Shown here: piece by piece, positions 9,316-19,207 of the stretch | How the letters are laid out: every line of letters starts with the position of its first letter | How positions within the stretch are numbered: position 1 is the first letter of the stretch | Source: Sphingomonas lacunae | GTDB lineage: Bacteria; Pseudomonadota; Alphaproteobacteria; Sphingomonadales; Sphingomonadaceae | Assembly: GCF_012979535.1 (NCBI RefSeq) | Contig: NZ_CP053015.1 | Location: 2,170,001 to 2,234,000 of the forward strand | Length of the DNA: 64,000 nucleotides | Direction of reading: 5' to 3' | Notes under the pieces: generated by a model | Seen by the model: only the letters and a program-made list of their open reading frames with translations | Told to the model about the DNA's origin: nothing | The model's database searches: none | Made by a program: the position numbers and the translations under genes

Positions 9316-10539
9316 ATGAAGACCGTCGCTCTCGCTGCTGCACAATTGTTGACCGACGATGTCGATGCATGGGGCATGCCGATGCTGCGGGCCCTGCTGC
9401 CGTTGGCTGGCATGACGTTGATTGAGCAGCAGGCCGAGCGGTCAAGGGCCATCGGTGTGTCGCAGTTTCTCGTCTTGGTTGATGGTGTGCCACCGGCCCT
9501 GGCGGAAGCCTGTGACCGGATCAGGGCGCGCGGACTGGCTGTTGATCTGGTCCGGAGCGGCGCTGATGTACTGCGTCTGGCCAAGGGGCATGACCGGCTG
9601 TTGCTGATCGCCGATGGTCTGATCGCGGGAGACCAGATTTGGAAGGCTGCAGGCAGTGCCCGGGCTGCAAACTTGCTGGTTACCGCCGATGCATCGGTCA
9701 CGCGGGGTCTGGAACGGATTGACGCGTCGGCACGTTGGGCTGGTCTTGCGGTGCTGCCGGCTGCAGCCATTGCGGCGTTGGAAACAGCACCACGCGATTG
9801 GGACCCTCAGCTGTTGCTGTTTCGCGCAGCGGTTCAGGATGGAGCAGGGCGTACAGAGGTGGACACGGCCCTGTTCGTCAGCGGGGACATGATGCTGGCT
9901 GAGACCAGCGATGCGGTTGCTGCATTGGAGCGCCGTTTGCTTGCTGCCCCGCTGAAGGATCATGGCGGAATTGGCAGAAGGCATTTGGCCGGCCCTCTCG
10001 TCCGTCTGTTTGCCGGGCGATTGATGGGCGCGCAAAACAGCGGAAAAATTGCGCGCACTTTGGCACCATTGAGTTTCATCGGGGCATCCACAGCCTTTCT
10101 GTTCGGCCAACCGGTTGCCGCCATAGTTTTGGGCATCGTGGGTGTTCTTGCAGATGAAGCGGCCAATTTTGTCGCTCAGTTCAGAGCGGAAGCCACTTTT
10201 TGGGCGCGCTTAACCGGTGTGGGCTTGGTGACGCAATTGCTTGCATTCCTGATTGCGGAACGGGGTGCCACGTGGAGCGAGGGCGGATTGCATATTGGAG
10301 AGGGTAGTTTTCCGCTGGTGATTCTGGTCGGTCTTTCGGCGCTGCCCAATCGCATGCGATGCCCGGTTGACGATGTGATGGCGTGGGTTCTGGTGGGCTT
10401 TTTCTCCGTCCTCACTGGCTGGCAGAGCGCCTATGATTGGACGGTGATGGTAGCATTGACCCTCTTGTTGCTGGCGCAATTTGACTGGCCAGAGGGAGGC
10501 ATCAGCCTTTGGAAGCGGTTTGCAACCAAAAACAGTTAG
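9316..10539 (+). CDS. Nucleotidyltransferase-like/CDP-alcohol-transferase-like fusion, apparently lacking catalytic motifs
   Basis: I do not recognise a named family with certainty. Residues about 26-56 (ALLPLAGMTLIEQQ, then FLVLVD) and LLLIADG (about 95-101) read like the GT-A core of sugar-phosphate or inositol-phosphate nucleotidyltransferases, but the GGxGxR signature is absent. The C-terminal half (about 240-395) has four or more membrane helices, and GIVGVLADEAANFVAQ sits where CDP-alcohol phosphotransferases have DxxDGxxAR, with key acids missing. The overall order mimics bifunctional IPCT/DIPP synthases of compatible-solute synthesis. My inference is a degenerate relative with a structural or sensing role. 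A histidine-kinase-like gene follows on the same strand after 138 bp. Confidence 0.45.
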   Translation: MKTVALAAAQLLTDDVDAWGMPMLRALLPLAGMTLIEQQAERSRAIGVSQFLVLVDGVPPALAEACDRIRARGLAVDLVRSGADVLRLAKGHDRLLLIADGLIAGDQIWKAAGSARAANLLVTADASVTRGLERIDASARWAGLAVLPAAAIAALETAPRDWDPQLLLFRAAVQDGAGRTEVDTALFVSGDMMLAETSDAVAALERRLLAAPLKDHGGIGRRHLAGPLVRLFAGRLMGAQNSGKIARTLAPLSFIGASTAFLFGQPVAAIVLGIVGVLADEAANFVAQFRAEATFWARLTGVGLVTQLLAFLIAERGATWSEGGLHIGEGSFPLVILVGLSALPNRMRCPVDDVMAWVLVGFFSVLTGWQSAYDWTVMVALTLLLLAQFDWPEGGISLWKRFATKNS

Positions 10540-10677
10540 ATCGGTTTAGCCGCTATTAACGCTGATCTGCTACCAAGAACTGGTAATGAGCCGATTTTTG
10601 TCCTGTTGCCAGCGTCTGGCCGTGCCATTTGCCCTGCTTGATCGCCCGGTCCTCTTTGCAGGACGGGGAGGTCGCGC

Positions 10678-12078
10678 ATGATCAATGCTGTGCGCGCCAG
10701 GGTCAACGCAGAAGGCAGGCTGGTATCGGCCGATGCTCAATTGCTGGAGTTGCAGGAGCAAGCCGGCGGGACATTGGGCGGTCCGATTGCGCTGCCAGCG
10801 CTTGCACGACTGGCAAGACTAGCCAATAGGCTTGAAACGCCGATTGAACGGCAGGTGCTCATGGCCGATGAACGCTATGAAATCAGCGCCCACGGCAGGT
10901 TCCTTCCTGATAGCGACGGTGTCAGGATCGAGTTGGTTGATTGGACCGCGCATGATGCACCCGATGCGTCACATAGTGATCCTTTGCCTCCGCTGCCCAA
11001 GAGAATCATTCCTCCGGGCGCGATCAGCTGGGCCTGTGATATTCGTTTGCGGCTGGTCATGGTGGAAGCCGATGCCGCTTGGGGATTGTCCGACCAGATA
11101 TGGATGGGACGGTCGATGTCGGAATTGTTCCACCTCTTGCCTGACAATGACGGAAGCTTTCCATTGCTGACCGCGCTAGCCGAACAAGCCGATTTCATCG
11201 GCCAACGGGCGCGGGTTGCGCTTGGCTTGGCTGACGGCACTGTGGTGATGCTCAAAGCCAATGCCATGCATGATGACGGCGAGATTTTCACCGGCTTTTA
11301 CGGAAGTGCAGCTCCTGTGGGCTTTGGCCAGCTACCGGTGGATGTAGCGGTGCCGCAACCAGCTGACGCCAACGAACCTACCAATTTGCTGGGCAATATC
11401 GATGTCCGCAGCTTTGCTTTGAGAATTGATGGCGCGATGCGCCGTCCACTCGGCCGCATCATAGCCAATGCGGAGACAATTGCCGGTCAGTTGCAAGGCC
11501 CGATCCGCGCCGATTATGCGCGCTATGCCAGTGATATTGCGCTGGCGGGAAGGCATCTTCTGGATCTGGTGGATGATCTTGCCGATTTGCAAGCGGTGGA
11601 GCGTGAGAATTTCACGATTGCGTCCGAACGGGTGGATCTGGCCGATGTCGGCAGGCGAGCGGCGGGTCTGCTGGCCATGAAGGCCAAGGAGCGGTTGATC
11701 CGGATTGATGCGCCCGGCGCGGACGAGTCCGCGTTGGCGACCGGGGAGTTTCGCAGGGTTCTACAAATCCTGCTGAACCTGGTCGGCAATGCCATTCGCT
11801 ATGGCCCGGAGGATTCAATGGTGTGGATACGCGTTGATACCGACGATCTGTGGGCGACAGTCACTGTCGCCGACCAAGGTCCGGGGATCTCCGGCGAGGA
11901 TCAGGCGCGGTTGTTCACCAAGTTCGAACGATTGGGTCGCAACGATGCCGGCGGTAGCGGGCTCGGCCTCTATATCTCCCGAAGATTGGCTCGTGCGATG
12001 CATGGGGATATTTCTATAGATAGCGCGCCTGGACAGGGAGCGCGCTTTACCTTGCGATTGCCCAAGCGCGCAGGGTGA
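10678..12078 (+). CDS. Histidine-kinase-like protein lacking the phosphoacceptor histidine
   Basis: The 466-residue protein has no membrane helix or signal peptide. Residues about 115-210 look like a PAS fold. The DHp region (about 240-305) aligns with the H-box by its RRPL (255-258), but the position of the histidine is Gly252 (IDGAMRRPLG). The ATPase domain is intact: N-box NLVGNA with Asn367 and Asn371, G1 DQGPGI (399-404), F-box LFTKFERLG, and G2 GGSGLGL (425-431). It may therefore bind ATP but cannot autophosphorylate conventionally, as in DivL-type pseudokinases. No response regulator is adjacent. SD GGGGAGG precedes the ATG, just after a small GTCCT/AGGAC hairpin. Confidence 0.8.
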   Translation: MINAVRARVNAEGRLVSADAQLLELQEQAGGTLGGPIALPALARLARLANRLETPIERQVLMADERYEISAHGRFLPDSDGVRIELVDWTAHDAPDASHSDPLPPLPKRIIPPGAISWACDIRLRLVMVEADAAWGLSDQIWMGRSMSELFHLLPDNDGSFPLLTALAEQADFIGQRARVALGLADGTVVMLKANAMHDDGEIFTGFYGSAAPVGFGQLPVDVAVPQPADANEPTNLLGNIDVRSFALRIDGAMRRPLGRIIANAETIAGQLQGPIRADYARYASDIALAGRHLLDLVDDLADLQAVERENFTIASERVDLADVGRRAAGLLAMKAKERLIRIDAPGADESALATGEFRRVLQILLNLVGNAIRYGPEDSMVWIRVDTDDLWATVTVADQGPGISGEDQARLFTKFERLGRNDAGGSGLGLYISRRLARAMHGDISIDSAPGQGARFTLRLPKRAG

Positions 12079-12101
12079 GGCCCGAGGTTGGGCGTCCAAC
12101 G

Positions 12102-12127
12102 AAAAAGGGCGGCCGAGAAAGCCGCCC
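12102..12127 (-). terminator. Intrinsic terminator of gltA
   Basis: On the minus strand GGGCGGC-tttctcg-GCCGCCC is followed by five T (bases 12102-12106). It lies 30 bp past the gltA stop and also separates gltA from the convergent kinase-like gene. Confidence 0.8.
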
Positions 12128-12156
12128 CTTCACGTCCTCTTGGATGATATTGGCGC

Positions 12157-13437
12157 TTAGCGCTGGCTGAGCGGCACATAGTCGCGCTGGGTCGGGCCAG
12201 TGTAGAGCTGGCGCGGCCGACCAATCTTTTGCGCGGGGTCAGAGATCATTTCATTCCACTGCGCAACCCAGCCAACGGTCCGGGCCAAGGCAAAGAGGGC
12301 GGTGAACATTGTGGTCGGGAAACCGATCGCCGAAAGGATGATGCCCGAGTAGAAGTCCACGTTCGGGAACAGCTTCTTTTCCGCGAAATAGGGATCGCTC
12401 AGGGCGATTTCTTCCAGGCGGAGGGCCGTCTCAAACAGCGGATCATTGACCTTGAGCGCATCAAACACTTCACGGACGGTCGATTGCATCACCGTCGCGC
12501 GGGGATCGTAGTTCTTGTAAACGCGGTGGCCGAAACCCATCAGGCGGAACGGGTCATTCTTGTCTTTGGCCCGGTCGATATAATGCTGGATGCGATCCGG
12601 TGTCCCAATCTCGCGCAACATGTTGAGCGCGGCCTCATTTGCTCCGCCGTGGGCCGGGCCCCAGAGGCAGGCGATGCCAGCGGCGATGCAGGCAAACGGG
12701 TTAGCCCCCGACGAACCCGCCAGTCGCACGGTGGAGGTCGACGCATTCTGCTCATGGTCGGCATGGAGAATGAAAATCCGGTCCATGGCGCGTTCGACCG
12801 CCGGGATCACCTCATAGTCCTCAGCCGGAACGCCAAAGGTCATCTTGAGGAAATTGCCGGTATAGCTCAACGAATTGTCCGGATAGACGAACGGCTGGCC
12901 CACAGAATATTTGTAGGCCATCGCCGCAATCGTGGGCATCTTGGCGATCAGGCGGTGGCTGGCAATCCTGCGCTGCACCGGATCGTTAATGTCGGTCGAA
13001 TCATGATAGAAGGCCGAAAGGGCTCCCACGACACCGCACATGATTGCCATCGGGTGCGCATCCCGGCGAAACCCGCGATAGAAAGTAGACAGCTGTTCGT
13101 GCAGCATGGTGTGCCGGGTGATGGTGTTGGTGAAGCCCGTCAGTTCGTCCTGCGACGGCAGCTCGCCATTCAACAGGAGATAGGAAACCTCCATGAAACT
13201 CGACTGTTCGGCAAGCTGGCCAATCGGGTAGCCACGATGCAGCAGGACGCCTTCATCACCGTCAATATAGGTCAGCGCGGATTCGCAGCTGGCGGTCGAG
13301 GTGAAGCCAGGATCATAGGTGAACTGACCGGTCTGGGCATACATTTTGCGAATATCGAGGACCGACGGGCCAACCGACCCTTCGAGCACGGGGAGGCTGA
13401 CCTGTTGGTCGCCTGTGGAGAGCGTGGCGTCTGTCAT
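12157..13437 (-). CDS. gltA: Citrate synthase
   Basis: It condenses acetyl-CoA and oxaloacetate at the head of the TCA cycle. The 426-residue length and the N-terminal beta-rich region fit the hexameric type II enzyme. Conserved active-site segments are present: [19 protein letters not shown] with the catalytic His, [13 protein letters not shown], and FPNVDFYSG with the catalytic Asp. The ATG at 13437 has AGGGGA six bases upstream; an alternative start at 13485 would add 16 unconserved residues. It lies 56 bp after gltX on the same strand and ends at a clear terminator. Confidence 0.97.
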   Translation of the reverse strand: MTDATLSTGDQQVSLPVLEGSVGPSVLDIRKMYAQTGQFTYDPGFTSTASCESALTYIDGDEGVLLHRGYPIGQLAEQSSFMEVSYLLLNGELPSQDELTGFTNTITRHTMLHEQLSTFYRGFRRDAHPMAIMCGVVGALSAFYHDSTDINDPVQRRIASHRLIAKMPTIAAMAYKYSVGQPFVYPDNSLSYTGNFLKMTFGVPAEDYEVIPAVERAMDRIFILHADHEQNASTSTVRLAGSSGANPFACIAAGIACLWGPAHGGANEAALNMLREIGTPDRIQHYIDRAKDKNDPFRLMGFGHRVYKNYDPRATVMQSTVREVFDALKVNDPLFETALRLEEIALSDPYFAEKKLFPNVDFYSGIILSAIGFPTTMFTALFALARTVGWVAQWNEMISDPAQKIGRPRQLYTGPTQRDYVPLSQR

Positions 13438-13493
13438 ATGGTTTCCCCTGGTAGCCTGCGGCGCGCAGATCAGTGTCTGCTGCACCGCGTCAT

Positions 13494-14945
13494 TTATGCC
13501 GTTAGCGCGGCTTTGATTCGATGCAAGGCTTCTTCCCTCCCCAACAGGAATAGCACGTCAAAGATGCCAGGTGAAATCGCCCGGCCAGTCAGCGCCGAAC
13601 GCAGCGGCTGGGCGACCTTTCCTAGCCCCAGTCCCTTCGATTCCGCAGCGTCACGCAAGGCCGCTTCCAGTGATTCCATTGTCCAGTCCGGAAGGTCTTC
13701 GAGCGTCGCGAGTAGAGAGGCCAGCAAGCCAGGCGGCGCGGCATCAATTGCCGCCTTTGCCTTGTCCTCGAACGCGAGCGGTACCGAATCAAAAAGAAAC
13801 AGTGCTCCTTCCGCCAGCTCAATCATCGTTTTTGCCCGAGGTTTGAGCGATGGCATGGCTGCCAGCAGGAGGGATTGTTCGCCAGCTGAAAGCGGTCGTT
13901 CGAGCATTTCGCCGAGATGAAAGGCGGCAATGTCGGTAAGCCGGGCATCATCGGCTTCCCGCATATAATGGCCATTGAGATTCTCTAGCTTTTTGAAATC
14001 AAAGCGTGAGGCCGACCGCCCGACATTGTCGATGTCGAACCATTCCAGAGCCTGTTCGCGGCTGATGATTTCCTCGTCGCCATGGCCCCACCCAAGGCGG
14101 AGCAGATAGTTGTTCACGGCTTCAGGCAGAAAACCGAGTTCATCCCGATAGGCATCGACACCCAGGGCGCCATGGCGTTTCGACAATTTTGCGCCGTCGC
14201 TGCCATGGATCAGCGGAACATGGGCATAGACCGGTTCTGGCCAACCCATCGCACGGATCATCACCAACTGGCGAAAGGCGTTGTTCAGATGGTCATCACC
14301 CCGGATGACGTGGGTAATGCCCATGTCATGATCGTCGACCACAACCGAAAGCATGTAGGTCGGAGTGCCGTCCGACCGAAGCAGGACAAAATCATCGATC
14401 TCTTCGGCATTCACCTTCACTTCACCCTGAACGCGGTCCTGGATGGTCAGGGTGCCGTCGCGTGGAGCCTTGAGGCGGACCACAGCCGGCCGGTCTTGGG
14501 GAACGGAGGCAGGATCCGAGTCACGCCATGGACTGATGATGCGGAAGGGTCGCTTTTCCGCTTGGGCAGTGGCGCGCATCTCTGCAAGCTCGTCCTGCGT
14601 GAGGAAGCAGCGATAGGCATGTCCGGCAGCAAGCAATTGGTGCGCGACCTCGGCGTGGCGCTCTGCCCGGGCAAATTGATAGATTGTATCTCCGTCCCAA
14701 TCGAGGCCGAGCCAGCGCATGCCATCAAGAATGGCTTCAATGGCGGCGTCGGTAGAGCGGGCACGGTCAGTATCCTCGATCCGCAACAGGAATTGGCCGC
14801 CGTTGCGCCGGGCATAGAGCCAGTTGAACAAGGCGGTGCGTGCGCCGCCTATGTGGAGAAACCCCGTTGGTGATGGCGCAAAGCGGGTCACGACCGGCTT
14901 TTCACCAGCGCTTGCCACGACGTTGATGGATGCAGTTGCGCCCAC
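13494..14945 (-). CDS. gltX: Glutamyl-tRNA synthetase
   Basis: It charges tRNA-Glu (and tRNA-Gln in many alphaproteobacteria, which then use GatCAB). The 483-residue class I synthetase has the nucleotide-binding HIGG (31-34) and the KMSKS equivalent KLSKRHG. The helical anticodon-binding C-terminal part is complete. The predicted start is a GTG at 14945, placing [14 protein letters not shown] at a typical position with a short extra N-terminus. It is divergent from comEC, with about 70 bp between, and the gltX-gltA order is likely co-transcribed. Confidence 0.96.
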   Translation of the reverse strand: MGATASINVVASAGEKPVVTRFAPSPTGFLHIGGARTALFNWLYARRNGGQFLLRIEDTDRARSTDAAIEAILDGMRWLGLDWDGDTIYQFARAERHAEVAHQLLAAGHAYRCFLTQDELAEMRATAQAEKRPFRIISPWRDSDPASVPQDRPAVVRLKAPRDGTLTIQDRVQGEVKVNAEEIDDFVLLRSDGTPTYMLSVVVDDHDMGITHVIRGDDHLNNAFRQLVMIRAMGWPEPVYAHVPLIHGSDGAKLSKRHGALGVDAYRDELGFLPEAVNNYLLRLGWGHGDEEIISREQALEWFDIDNVGRSASRFDFKKLENLNGHYMREADDARLTDIAAFHLGEMLERPLSAGEQSLLLAAMPSLKPRAKTMIELAEGALFLFDSVPLAFEDKAKAAIDAAPPGLLASLLATLEDLPDWTMESLEAALRDAAESKGLGLGKVAQPLRSALTGRAISPGIFDVLFLLGREEALHRIKAALTA

Positions 14946-15016
14946 GCGCTCTATCTCCCAAGATATGACTGGATGTGCAGGCGGGTCTCGGGACCGCCCG
15001 GCGACGGGGGCCTAGC

Positions 15017-17224
15017 ATGACAGGGGCGGTGCATCAAACAGGCATTTGGGCCGGATTGCGCGACGTGCATGCGTCCCCCGCAGCCTGGTTGCGCGCCCTC
15101 GATGCCCAATTGTGGACCGAAAGAGAACAGCTCGTTCTTTGGATACCGATTCTGTTCGGAACCGGCATAGCCCTGTGGTTCATCCTGCCCGGCACACAAT
15201 TACGGCTCTCCCTTGTTTTTCTGGCACTGGCTCTGGCCCTGATCGGCTGGTTGCTTGGCGCGACGGAGAGGTTGACGGGGAGAGCGCTGTTGGTTGCTGG
15301 TCTCGCTCTCGCTGCGGGATGTGCGACCATCTGGTGGAAGAACGAAAGAGTGGCTGCGCCGGTTCTGGCAAAGCCTGCCATATCGCTGTTCAGCGCCGAG
15401 GTGCTTTCTGTTGAACTGCTGGCGTCACGTGAACAGGTGCGGCTGATGCTCAAACCGGATGCGGGGCAAGCATTGCCGCCAAAGATAAGGGTCTCCGTTC
15501 CGTGGGAAAGCAAAGGTGCAAGGTCAATCTTGCCCGACGACCGGATCAGGTTGAGGGCGCGGCTGGTGCCGCCGCCGCGCGCAGCTTTGCCAGGTGGCTA
15601 TGATTTTGCGCGTCGCGCCTGGTTCGAACAGATTGGCGCGGTCGGCAGCGCCATCGGACCAGTCGAGCGGATCAATGCACGACAGGAGTCTGGCCCGGGG
15701 CTGAGGGCGCGACTGTCCGCCCACATCCAGACACAGGTGGCAGGCGGTCCGGGAGCGATAGCGGCTGCCTTTGCCACCGGTGACAGAGGGGCGATCAGCG
15801 CTGAGGATGATGAGGCCATGCGTCGTTCCGGATTGGCGCACTTGTTGTCAATCAGCGGGTTGCATGTCACCGCGGCGGTGGGTGGTGCCATGTGGATGGC
15901 TCTGCGGTTGCTCGCGCTATCGCCTTGGCTGGCGCTGCGGTTTCCATTGGTCACCGTGTCGGCGGGATGCGGAGCGTTGGTAGGCCTGGGCTACACCTTG
16001 CTGACCGGCGGCGAGATTCCGACAGTACGCTCGCTGCTTGCCGCTCTTCTGGTCCTGTTGGCGCTGGTGCTGGGTCGCGACGCGATAACCCTGCGCCTGA
16101 TTGGTGCAGGAGCGATGGTGGTGCTGCTGCTTTGGCCAGAGGCCCTGGTAGGGCCCAGTTTCCAGCTGAGCTTTGCCGCAGTGACGGCCATTGTCGCGCT
16201 GCACAGTTCACCGCGGGCGATTAGCTGGTTCTCGGCGCGCGACGAGGGATGGCTTCGCAAGTTTGGCCGAACCATGGCAAGTCTGTTCCTGACCGGCCTG
16301 GTCGTGGAACTGGCGCTCATTCCGATTGGCTTGTTTCATTTCCACAAGACCGGTCTTTATGGTGCCGCGGCCAATATTGTTGCGATTCCGCTGACGACGT
16401 TCATCGTCATGCCGGCTGAAGCGCTCGCGCTGGCACTCGACAGTGTCGGCTTGGGTGCGCCTGCCTGGTGGGTGGTGGAGCAATCGCTCGCCCTGTTGCT
16501 GTTCATTGCGCATTTTGTTGCCAACGCCCCCGGTGCCACGGCCAATCTGCCCGCGATGCCACGGGGCGCATTCGGCCTGATGCTGGCAGGCGGTCTTTGG
16601 CTGCTGATCTGGACAAGGCCATGGCGTTGGTGGGGCGCCGTACCATTTGTCCTCGGGGCCGTTTGGGCGCTGTCAATCACTCCGCCGGATCTATTGATCA
16701 CAGGCGATGGCCGGCATGTTGCCGTGCGCACCGATGATGGCCGCTATGTGCTGTTGAGGGATAGGGCAGGCGAATTTGTCCGCGACCAGTTGGCCGAAGC
16801 GGCCGGCATTGACGAGGAGCTGGCATCTCTCGCCGAGCAACCCGGCGTGCGCTGCTCACCCGACTTTTGCGTCTGGACGATGGAAAGAGCGGGACGCCGC
16901 TGGTCCGTTATGGCATCCCGCAGCGGGTACAGGACGGATTGGGAGCCGTTGGTCAAGGCCTGTGCCGAGGTGGACATCGTCATCGCCGACCGGTGGTTGC
17001 CCCGGGCCTGTCAGCCCCGCTGGCTGAAGGCCGACCAGAAAGCGTTGAGGGAGACCGGTGGCCTGACAATCAGGCTGGACCCGCCGTCGGTAGAAGCGGT
17101 GGCGGCAAGCTGGCGGGGGATGCCATGGGGCCAGCCGCCAACCATAATGCCGCCGCGCCGTGGGCAGCAGGAGCCACCCGCAGAGCGCTCAGCCGCCGGA
17201 ACCGGCGCGTCCCCTCAATGGTAG
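15017..17224 (+). CDS. comEC: ComEC/Rec2-family DNA-uptake channel protein
   Basis: ComEC is the inner-membrane channel for single-stranded DNA in transformation. The 735-residue protein has an N-terminal helix pair, a soluble OB-like DUF4131 segment (about 95-200), and a long multi-helix Competence domain beginning near the conserved [10 protein letters not shown]. The C-terminal section does not show the HxHxDH metal motif of the beta-lactamase-like domain found in Gram-positive ComEC. I prefer the ATG at 15017 (preceded by GGGGG) over 14975. The 3' end overlaps the convergent lexA gene by 10 bp. Whether the strain is competent cannot be told from this one gene. Confidence 0.88.
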   Translation: MTGAVHQTGIWAGLRDVHASPAAWLRALDAQLWTEREQLVLWIPILFGTGIALWFILPGTQLRLSLVFLALALALIGWLLGATERLTGRALLVAGLALAAGCATIWWKNERVAAPVLAKPAISLFSAEVLSVELLASREQVRLMLKPDAGQALPPKIRVSVPWESKGARSILPDDRIRLRARLVPPPRAALPGGYDFARRAWFEQIGAVGSAIGPVERINARQESGPGLRARLSAHIQTQVAGGPGAIAAAFATGDRGAISAEDDEAMRRSGLAHLLSISGLHVTAAVGGAMWMALRLLALSPWLALRFPLVTVSAGCGALVGLGYTLLTGGEIPTVRSLLAALLVLLALVLGRDAITLRLIGAGAMVVLLLWPEALVGPSFQLSFAAVTAIVALHSSPRAISWFSARDEGWLRKFGRTMASLFLTGLVVELALIPIGLFHFHKTGLYGAAANIVAIPLTTFIVMPAEALALALDSVGLGAPAWWVVEQSLALLLFIAHFVANAPGATANLPAMPRGAFGLMLAGGLWLLIWTRPWRWWGAVPFVLGAVWALSITPPDLLITGDGRHVAVRTDDGRYVLLRDRAGEFVRDQLAEAAGIDEELASLAEQPGVRCSPDFCVWTMERAGRRWSVMASRSGYRTDWEPLVKACAEVDIVIADRWLPRACQPRWLKADQKALRETGGLTIRLDPPSVEAVAASWRGMPWGQPPTIMPPRRGQQEPPAERSAAGTGASPQW

Positions 17225-17904
17225 CGGCGGAGCAAGCCAGCCAGTTTGCCCTGAACCACGACACGCTGGGCGTCATACACCTGTGGCTCATAGGCGGGGT
17301 TGGCCGGGTCGAGGCGAACAGCGCGCCCTTCGCGGCGGAAATATTTCAGCGTGGCGTCCTGACCATCAACGAGAGCGACGACAATGTCCCCTTCGCGCGC
17401 GGTATCGGACCGTTTGATAAGGGCATAATCGCCGTTCAGAATGCCAGCCTCAACCATCGAGTCACCCGACACTTCGAGCGCATAATGGTCGCCCGGGCCA
17501 AGCAACGCGGCGGGAACGGCCAACTGGCTGTGGTCCTCAAACGCTTCGATCGGCACACCGGCGGCAATGCGGCCGTGCAGCGGCAGTTCGATGATGTCGT
17601 TGGCGACATCTGCCGCGCGCGGGGCGGCACGTGACGGGAAGGCAACGACGTTGGCGTCGGCGGCCGGCTTGGCTACCGGGCGCTCGCCACGTCCAGGATT
17701 GCGGACAACTTCCAGCGCGCGAGCCCGATTAGGCAGACGGCGCAGGAAACCGCGTTCCTCAAGCGCGCTGATGAGGCGGTGTACACCCGACTTGGACTTG
17801 AGGCCCAGAGCCTCCTTCATCTCTTCAAAGGAAGGTGAAATGCCGGTTTCAGCGAGGCGATCCTCAATAAAGCAAATGAGTTCGTGCTGTTTACGGGTCA
17901 GCAT
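17215..17904 (-). CDS. lexA: LexA, SOS repressor
   Basis: LexA represses DNA-damage genes until RecA filaments trigger self-cleavage. The 229-residue protein has an N-terminal winged helix (about 1-65), a linker rich in Ala/Pro/Arg, and the S24 peptidase domain. The cleavage site is A115-G116, the nucleophile S149 in SGDSM and the general base K187 in ATLKYF. The ATG at 17904 places [10 protein letters not shown] at the start as in the family. An operator of the alphaproteobacterial type overlaps its promoter, so it is autoregulated. Confidence 0.97.
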   Translation of the reverse strand: MLTRKQHELICFIEDRLAETGISPSFEEMKEALGLKSKSGVHRLISALEERGFLRRLPNRARALEVVRNPGRGERPVAKPAADANVVAFPSRAAPRAADVANDIIELPLHGRIAAGVPIEAFEDHSQLAVPAALLGPGDHYALEVSGDSMVEAGILNGDYALIKRSDTAREGDIVVALVDGQDATLKYFRREGRAVRLDPANPAYEPQVYDAQRVVVQGKLAGLLRRYH

Positions 17905-17921
17905 GACGGTTCTCCGTGGCG

Positions 17922-17936
17922 GAACGTACGGTGAAC
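17922..17936 (-). promoter_or_regulatory. LexA operator (SOS box) GTTC-N7-GTTC
   Basis: On the plus strand GAAC (17922-17925), seven bases, then GAAC (17933-17936); the minus strand reads GTTC-ACCGTAC-GTTC, the direct-repeat operator known for alphaproteobacterial LexA. It abuts the -10 element and lies 17 bp before the lexA start codon. Confidence 0.9.
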
Positions 17937-17964
17937 TTCTAATGAAACAAGAAGGGAACGTCAA
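17936..17964 (-). promoter_or_regulatory. Predicted sigma-70 promoter of lexA
   Basis: TTGACG (17959-17964) and TAGAAG (17936-17941) are separated by 17 bp on the minus strand. The operator begins at the edge of the -10 element, so LexA binding should block initiation. Confidence 0.7.
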
Positions 17965-17965
17965 G

Positions 17966-17989
17966 GGGCCAAAGCATGGCCTTTGGCCC
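17966..17989 (-). terminator. Hairpin between trpC and lexA
   Basis: GGGCCAAAG and CTTTGGCCC form a perfect 9-bp stem around CATGGC. It follows the trpC stop by about 25 bp, but there is no long T run, so it may be a weak terminator or only an RNA-stabilising structure. Confidence 0.45.
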
Positions 17990-18014
17990 GAGCAGATAGG
18001 TTAGCGTCCAAGCG

Positions 18015-18818
18015 TCAACTTCCAGAATCGGCCAAAAGGGCGCAGGTCGCGGCCTCGACGTCTTCGTGCCGCATGAGATGTTCGCCGACGAGGAAGGCGT
18101 GGATGCCGGCAGCGCGCATGCGGGCGATGTCCTGCGGACCCGCGATGCCGCTTTCGCAGACGAGGGTAGTCCCTGGGGCGACCAGCGGGGCGAGGCGTTC
18201 GCTGATGGCGAGATCAGTGACAAAGCGCTTCAAATCGCGGTTGTTGACGCCGATCAGGCGGCTGTTGAGGGTGGCGAGAGCGCGGGCGAGTTCGTCCTCA
18301 TTATGCACCTCGACCAGCACGTCCATGCCATGGGCTTCGGCCTCGGCCTCGATGGCGACCATGGTGGCGTCATCGAGCGCGGCGACGATAATGAGGATGG
18401 CGTCGGCGCCCAAGGCGCGGGCCTCGGTCACCTGCCAGGGATCGACCATGAAATCCTTGCGCAGGCAAGGCAGCGACACGGCGGCGCGGGCAGCGACGAG
18501 ATAGGCATCATCACCCTGAAAATAGGGCCCATCGGTCAGGACCGAGAGGCAGGCGGCCCCGCCAGCGGCATAAGCGCGGGCGTGGGTGGGCGGATCAAAA
18601 TCGGCGCGGATCACCCCCTTCGACGGGCTGGCTTTCTTGATCTCTGCGATCAAGGCGGCTTGGCCAGCGGCAATCTTGCCATCAAGCGCGGCCCGAAAGC
18701 CTCGCGGGGGAGATGCGGCGGCGATGCGGATTGCCAAATCGGCATCGCTGACCACCGCCTTGCGGCGGGCGACTTCGGCGGCGGTAGTGGCGCAGATTTC
18801 GGCGAGTTTGTCTGTCAT
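18015..18818 (-). CDS. trpC: Indole-3-glycerol-phosphate synthase
   Basis: It closes the indole ring, converting CdRP to indole-3-glycerol phosphate in tryptophan synthesis. The 267-residue TIM barrel shows the expected blocks: [13 protein letters not shown] (phosphate and catalytic Lys), [28 protein letters not shown] and ESGIAG. It is monofunctional; trpF is a separate gene far away at 51 kb. The region upstream (18819-19207) is unusual for a trp gene because it is long, carries phased TTGACAC repeats and separates trpC from trpD by an acyltransferase gene. LexA follows downstream. Confidence 0.96.
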   Translation of the reverse strand: MTDKLAEICATTAAEVARRKAVVSDADLAIRIAAASPPRGFRAALDGKIAAGQAALIAEIKKASPSKGVIRADFDPPTHARAYAAGGAACLSVLTDGPYFQGDDAYLVAARAAVSLPCLRKDFMVDPWQVTEARALGADAILIIVAALDDATMVAIEAEAEAHGMDVLVEVHNEDELARALATLNSRLIGVNNRDLKRFVTDLAISERLAPLVAPGTTLVCESGIAGPQDIARMRAAGIHAFLVGEHLMRHEDVEAATCALLADSGS

Positions 18819-18900
18819 GGCTGCGCGCTTAGCCGATCAGGCGGCGGTTGGGGAGGGGTGAAGGAGATCGGCGACTGTATTATTGGTGCAATACGGATGG

Positions 18901-19009
18901 TTGACACAAGTTGACACCCACGTGGAGACAAAAGACGGTTCTGACACAAGGGTTTGCGGGGATTGGTCATCTTCAAAGGTTGACACTTGTTGACATGGGT
19001 TGACCCTCC
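18901..19009 (+). repeat. Helically phased TTGACAC direct repeats
   Basis: Copies start at 18901 and 18911 (both TTGACAC), 18941 (CTGACAC, exactly four 10-bp steps on), then 18980 (TTGACAC), 18990 (TTGACAT) and 19000 (TTGACCC). The spacing within each group is exactly 10 bp. A related minus-strand pair occurs at 3548-3564. Confidence 0.75.
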
Positions 19010-19136
19010 AGCGGGTAGATCGGTCAGCAACCCGGCGTCGGCGTTCACCGCCTGCATTGCTTCGTCTGGCCATAGGTCAGACCCGCATTGACAGGGAAAC
19101 GCATGCAAACAGGCAGAATCGCTGACATTACAACGG

Positions 19137-19190
19137 GGTCTCACACCTGACCCCTTGTAGGAAAGCGAAATTTGGTCCACTTTTGTTCTT
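19137..19190 (-). repeat. 54-nt dispersed repeat, copy B
   Basis: Read on the minus strand it matches 3177-3230 at 47 of 54 positions, including CGCTTTCCTACA and the end AGGTGTGAGACC. It lies just past the stop of the acyltransferase gene (18 bp), in the trpC upstream region. Confidence 0.75.
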
Positions 19191-19207
19191 AACCGACCAG
19201 CCTGGGT

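Larger units (their letters stand above)
18819..19207. other. Intergenic region upstream of trpC with phased repeats, no gene
   Basis: No supported coding region lies in these 389 bp. They contain TTGACAC motifs at 10-bp spacing (18901-19009) and copy B of the 54-nt dispersed repeat (19137-19190). Several of the TTGACA strings could double as -35 boxes for trpC, but I see no convincing matching -10. Confidence 0.7.

Noticed and set aside
12229..13920. 563-codon plus-strand frame opposite gltA and gltX
   Set aside because: Antisense shadow of two well-identified genes with no recognisable domain.
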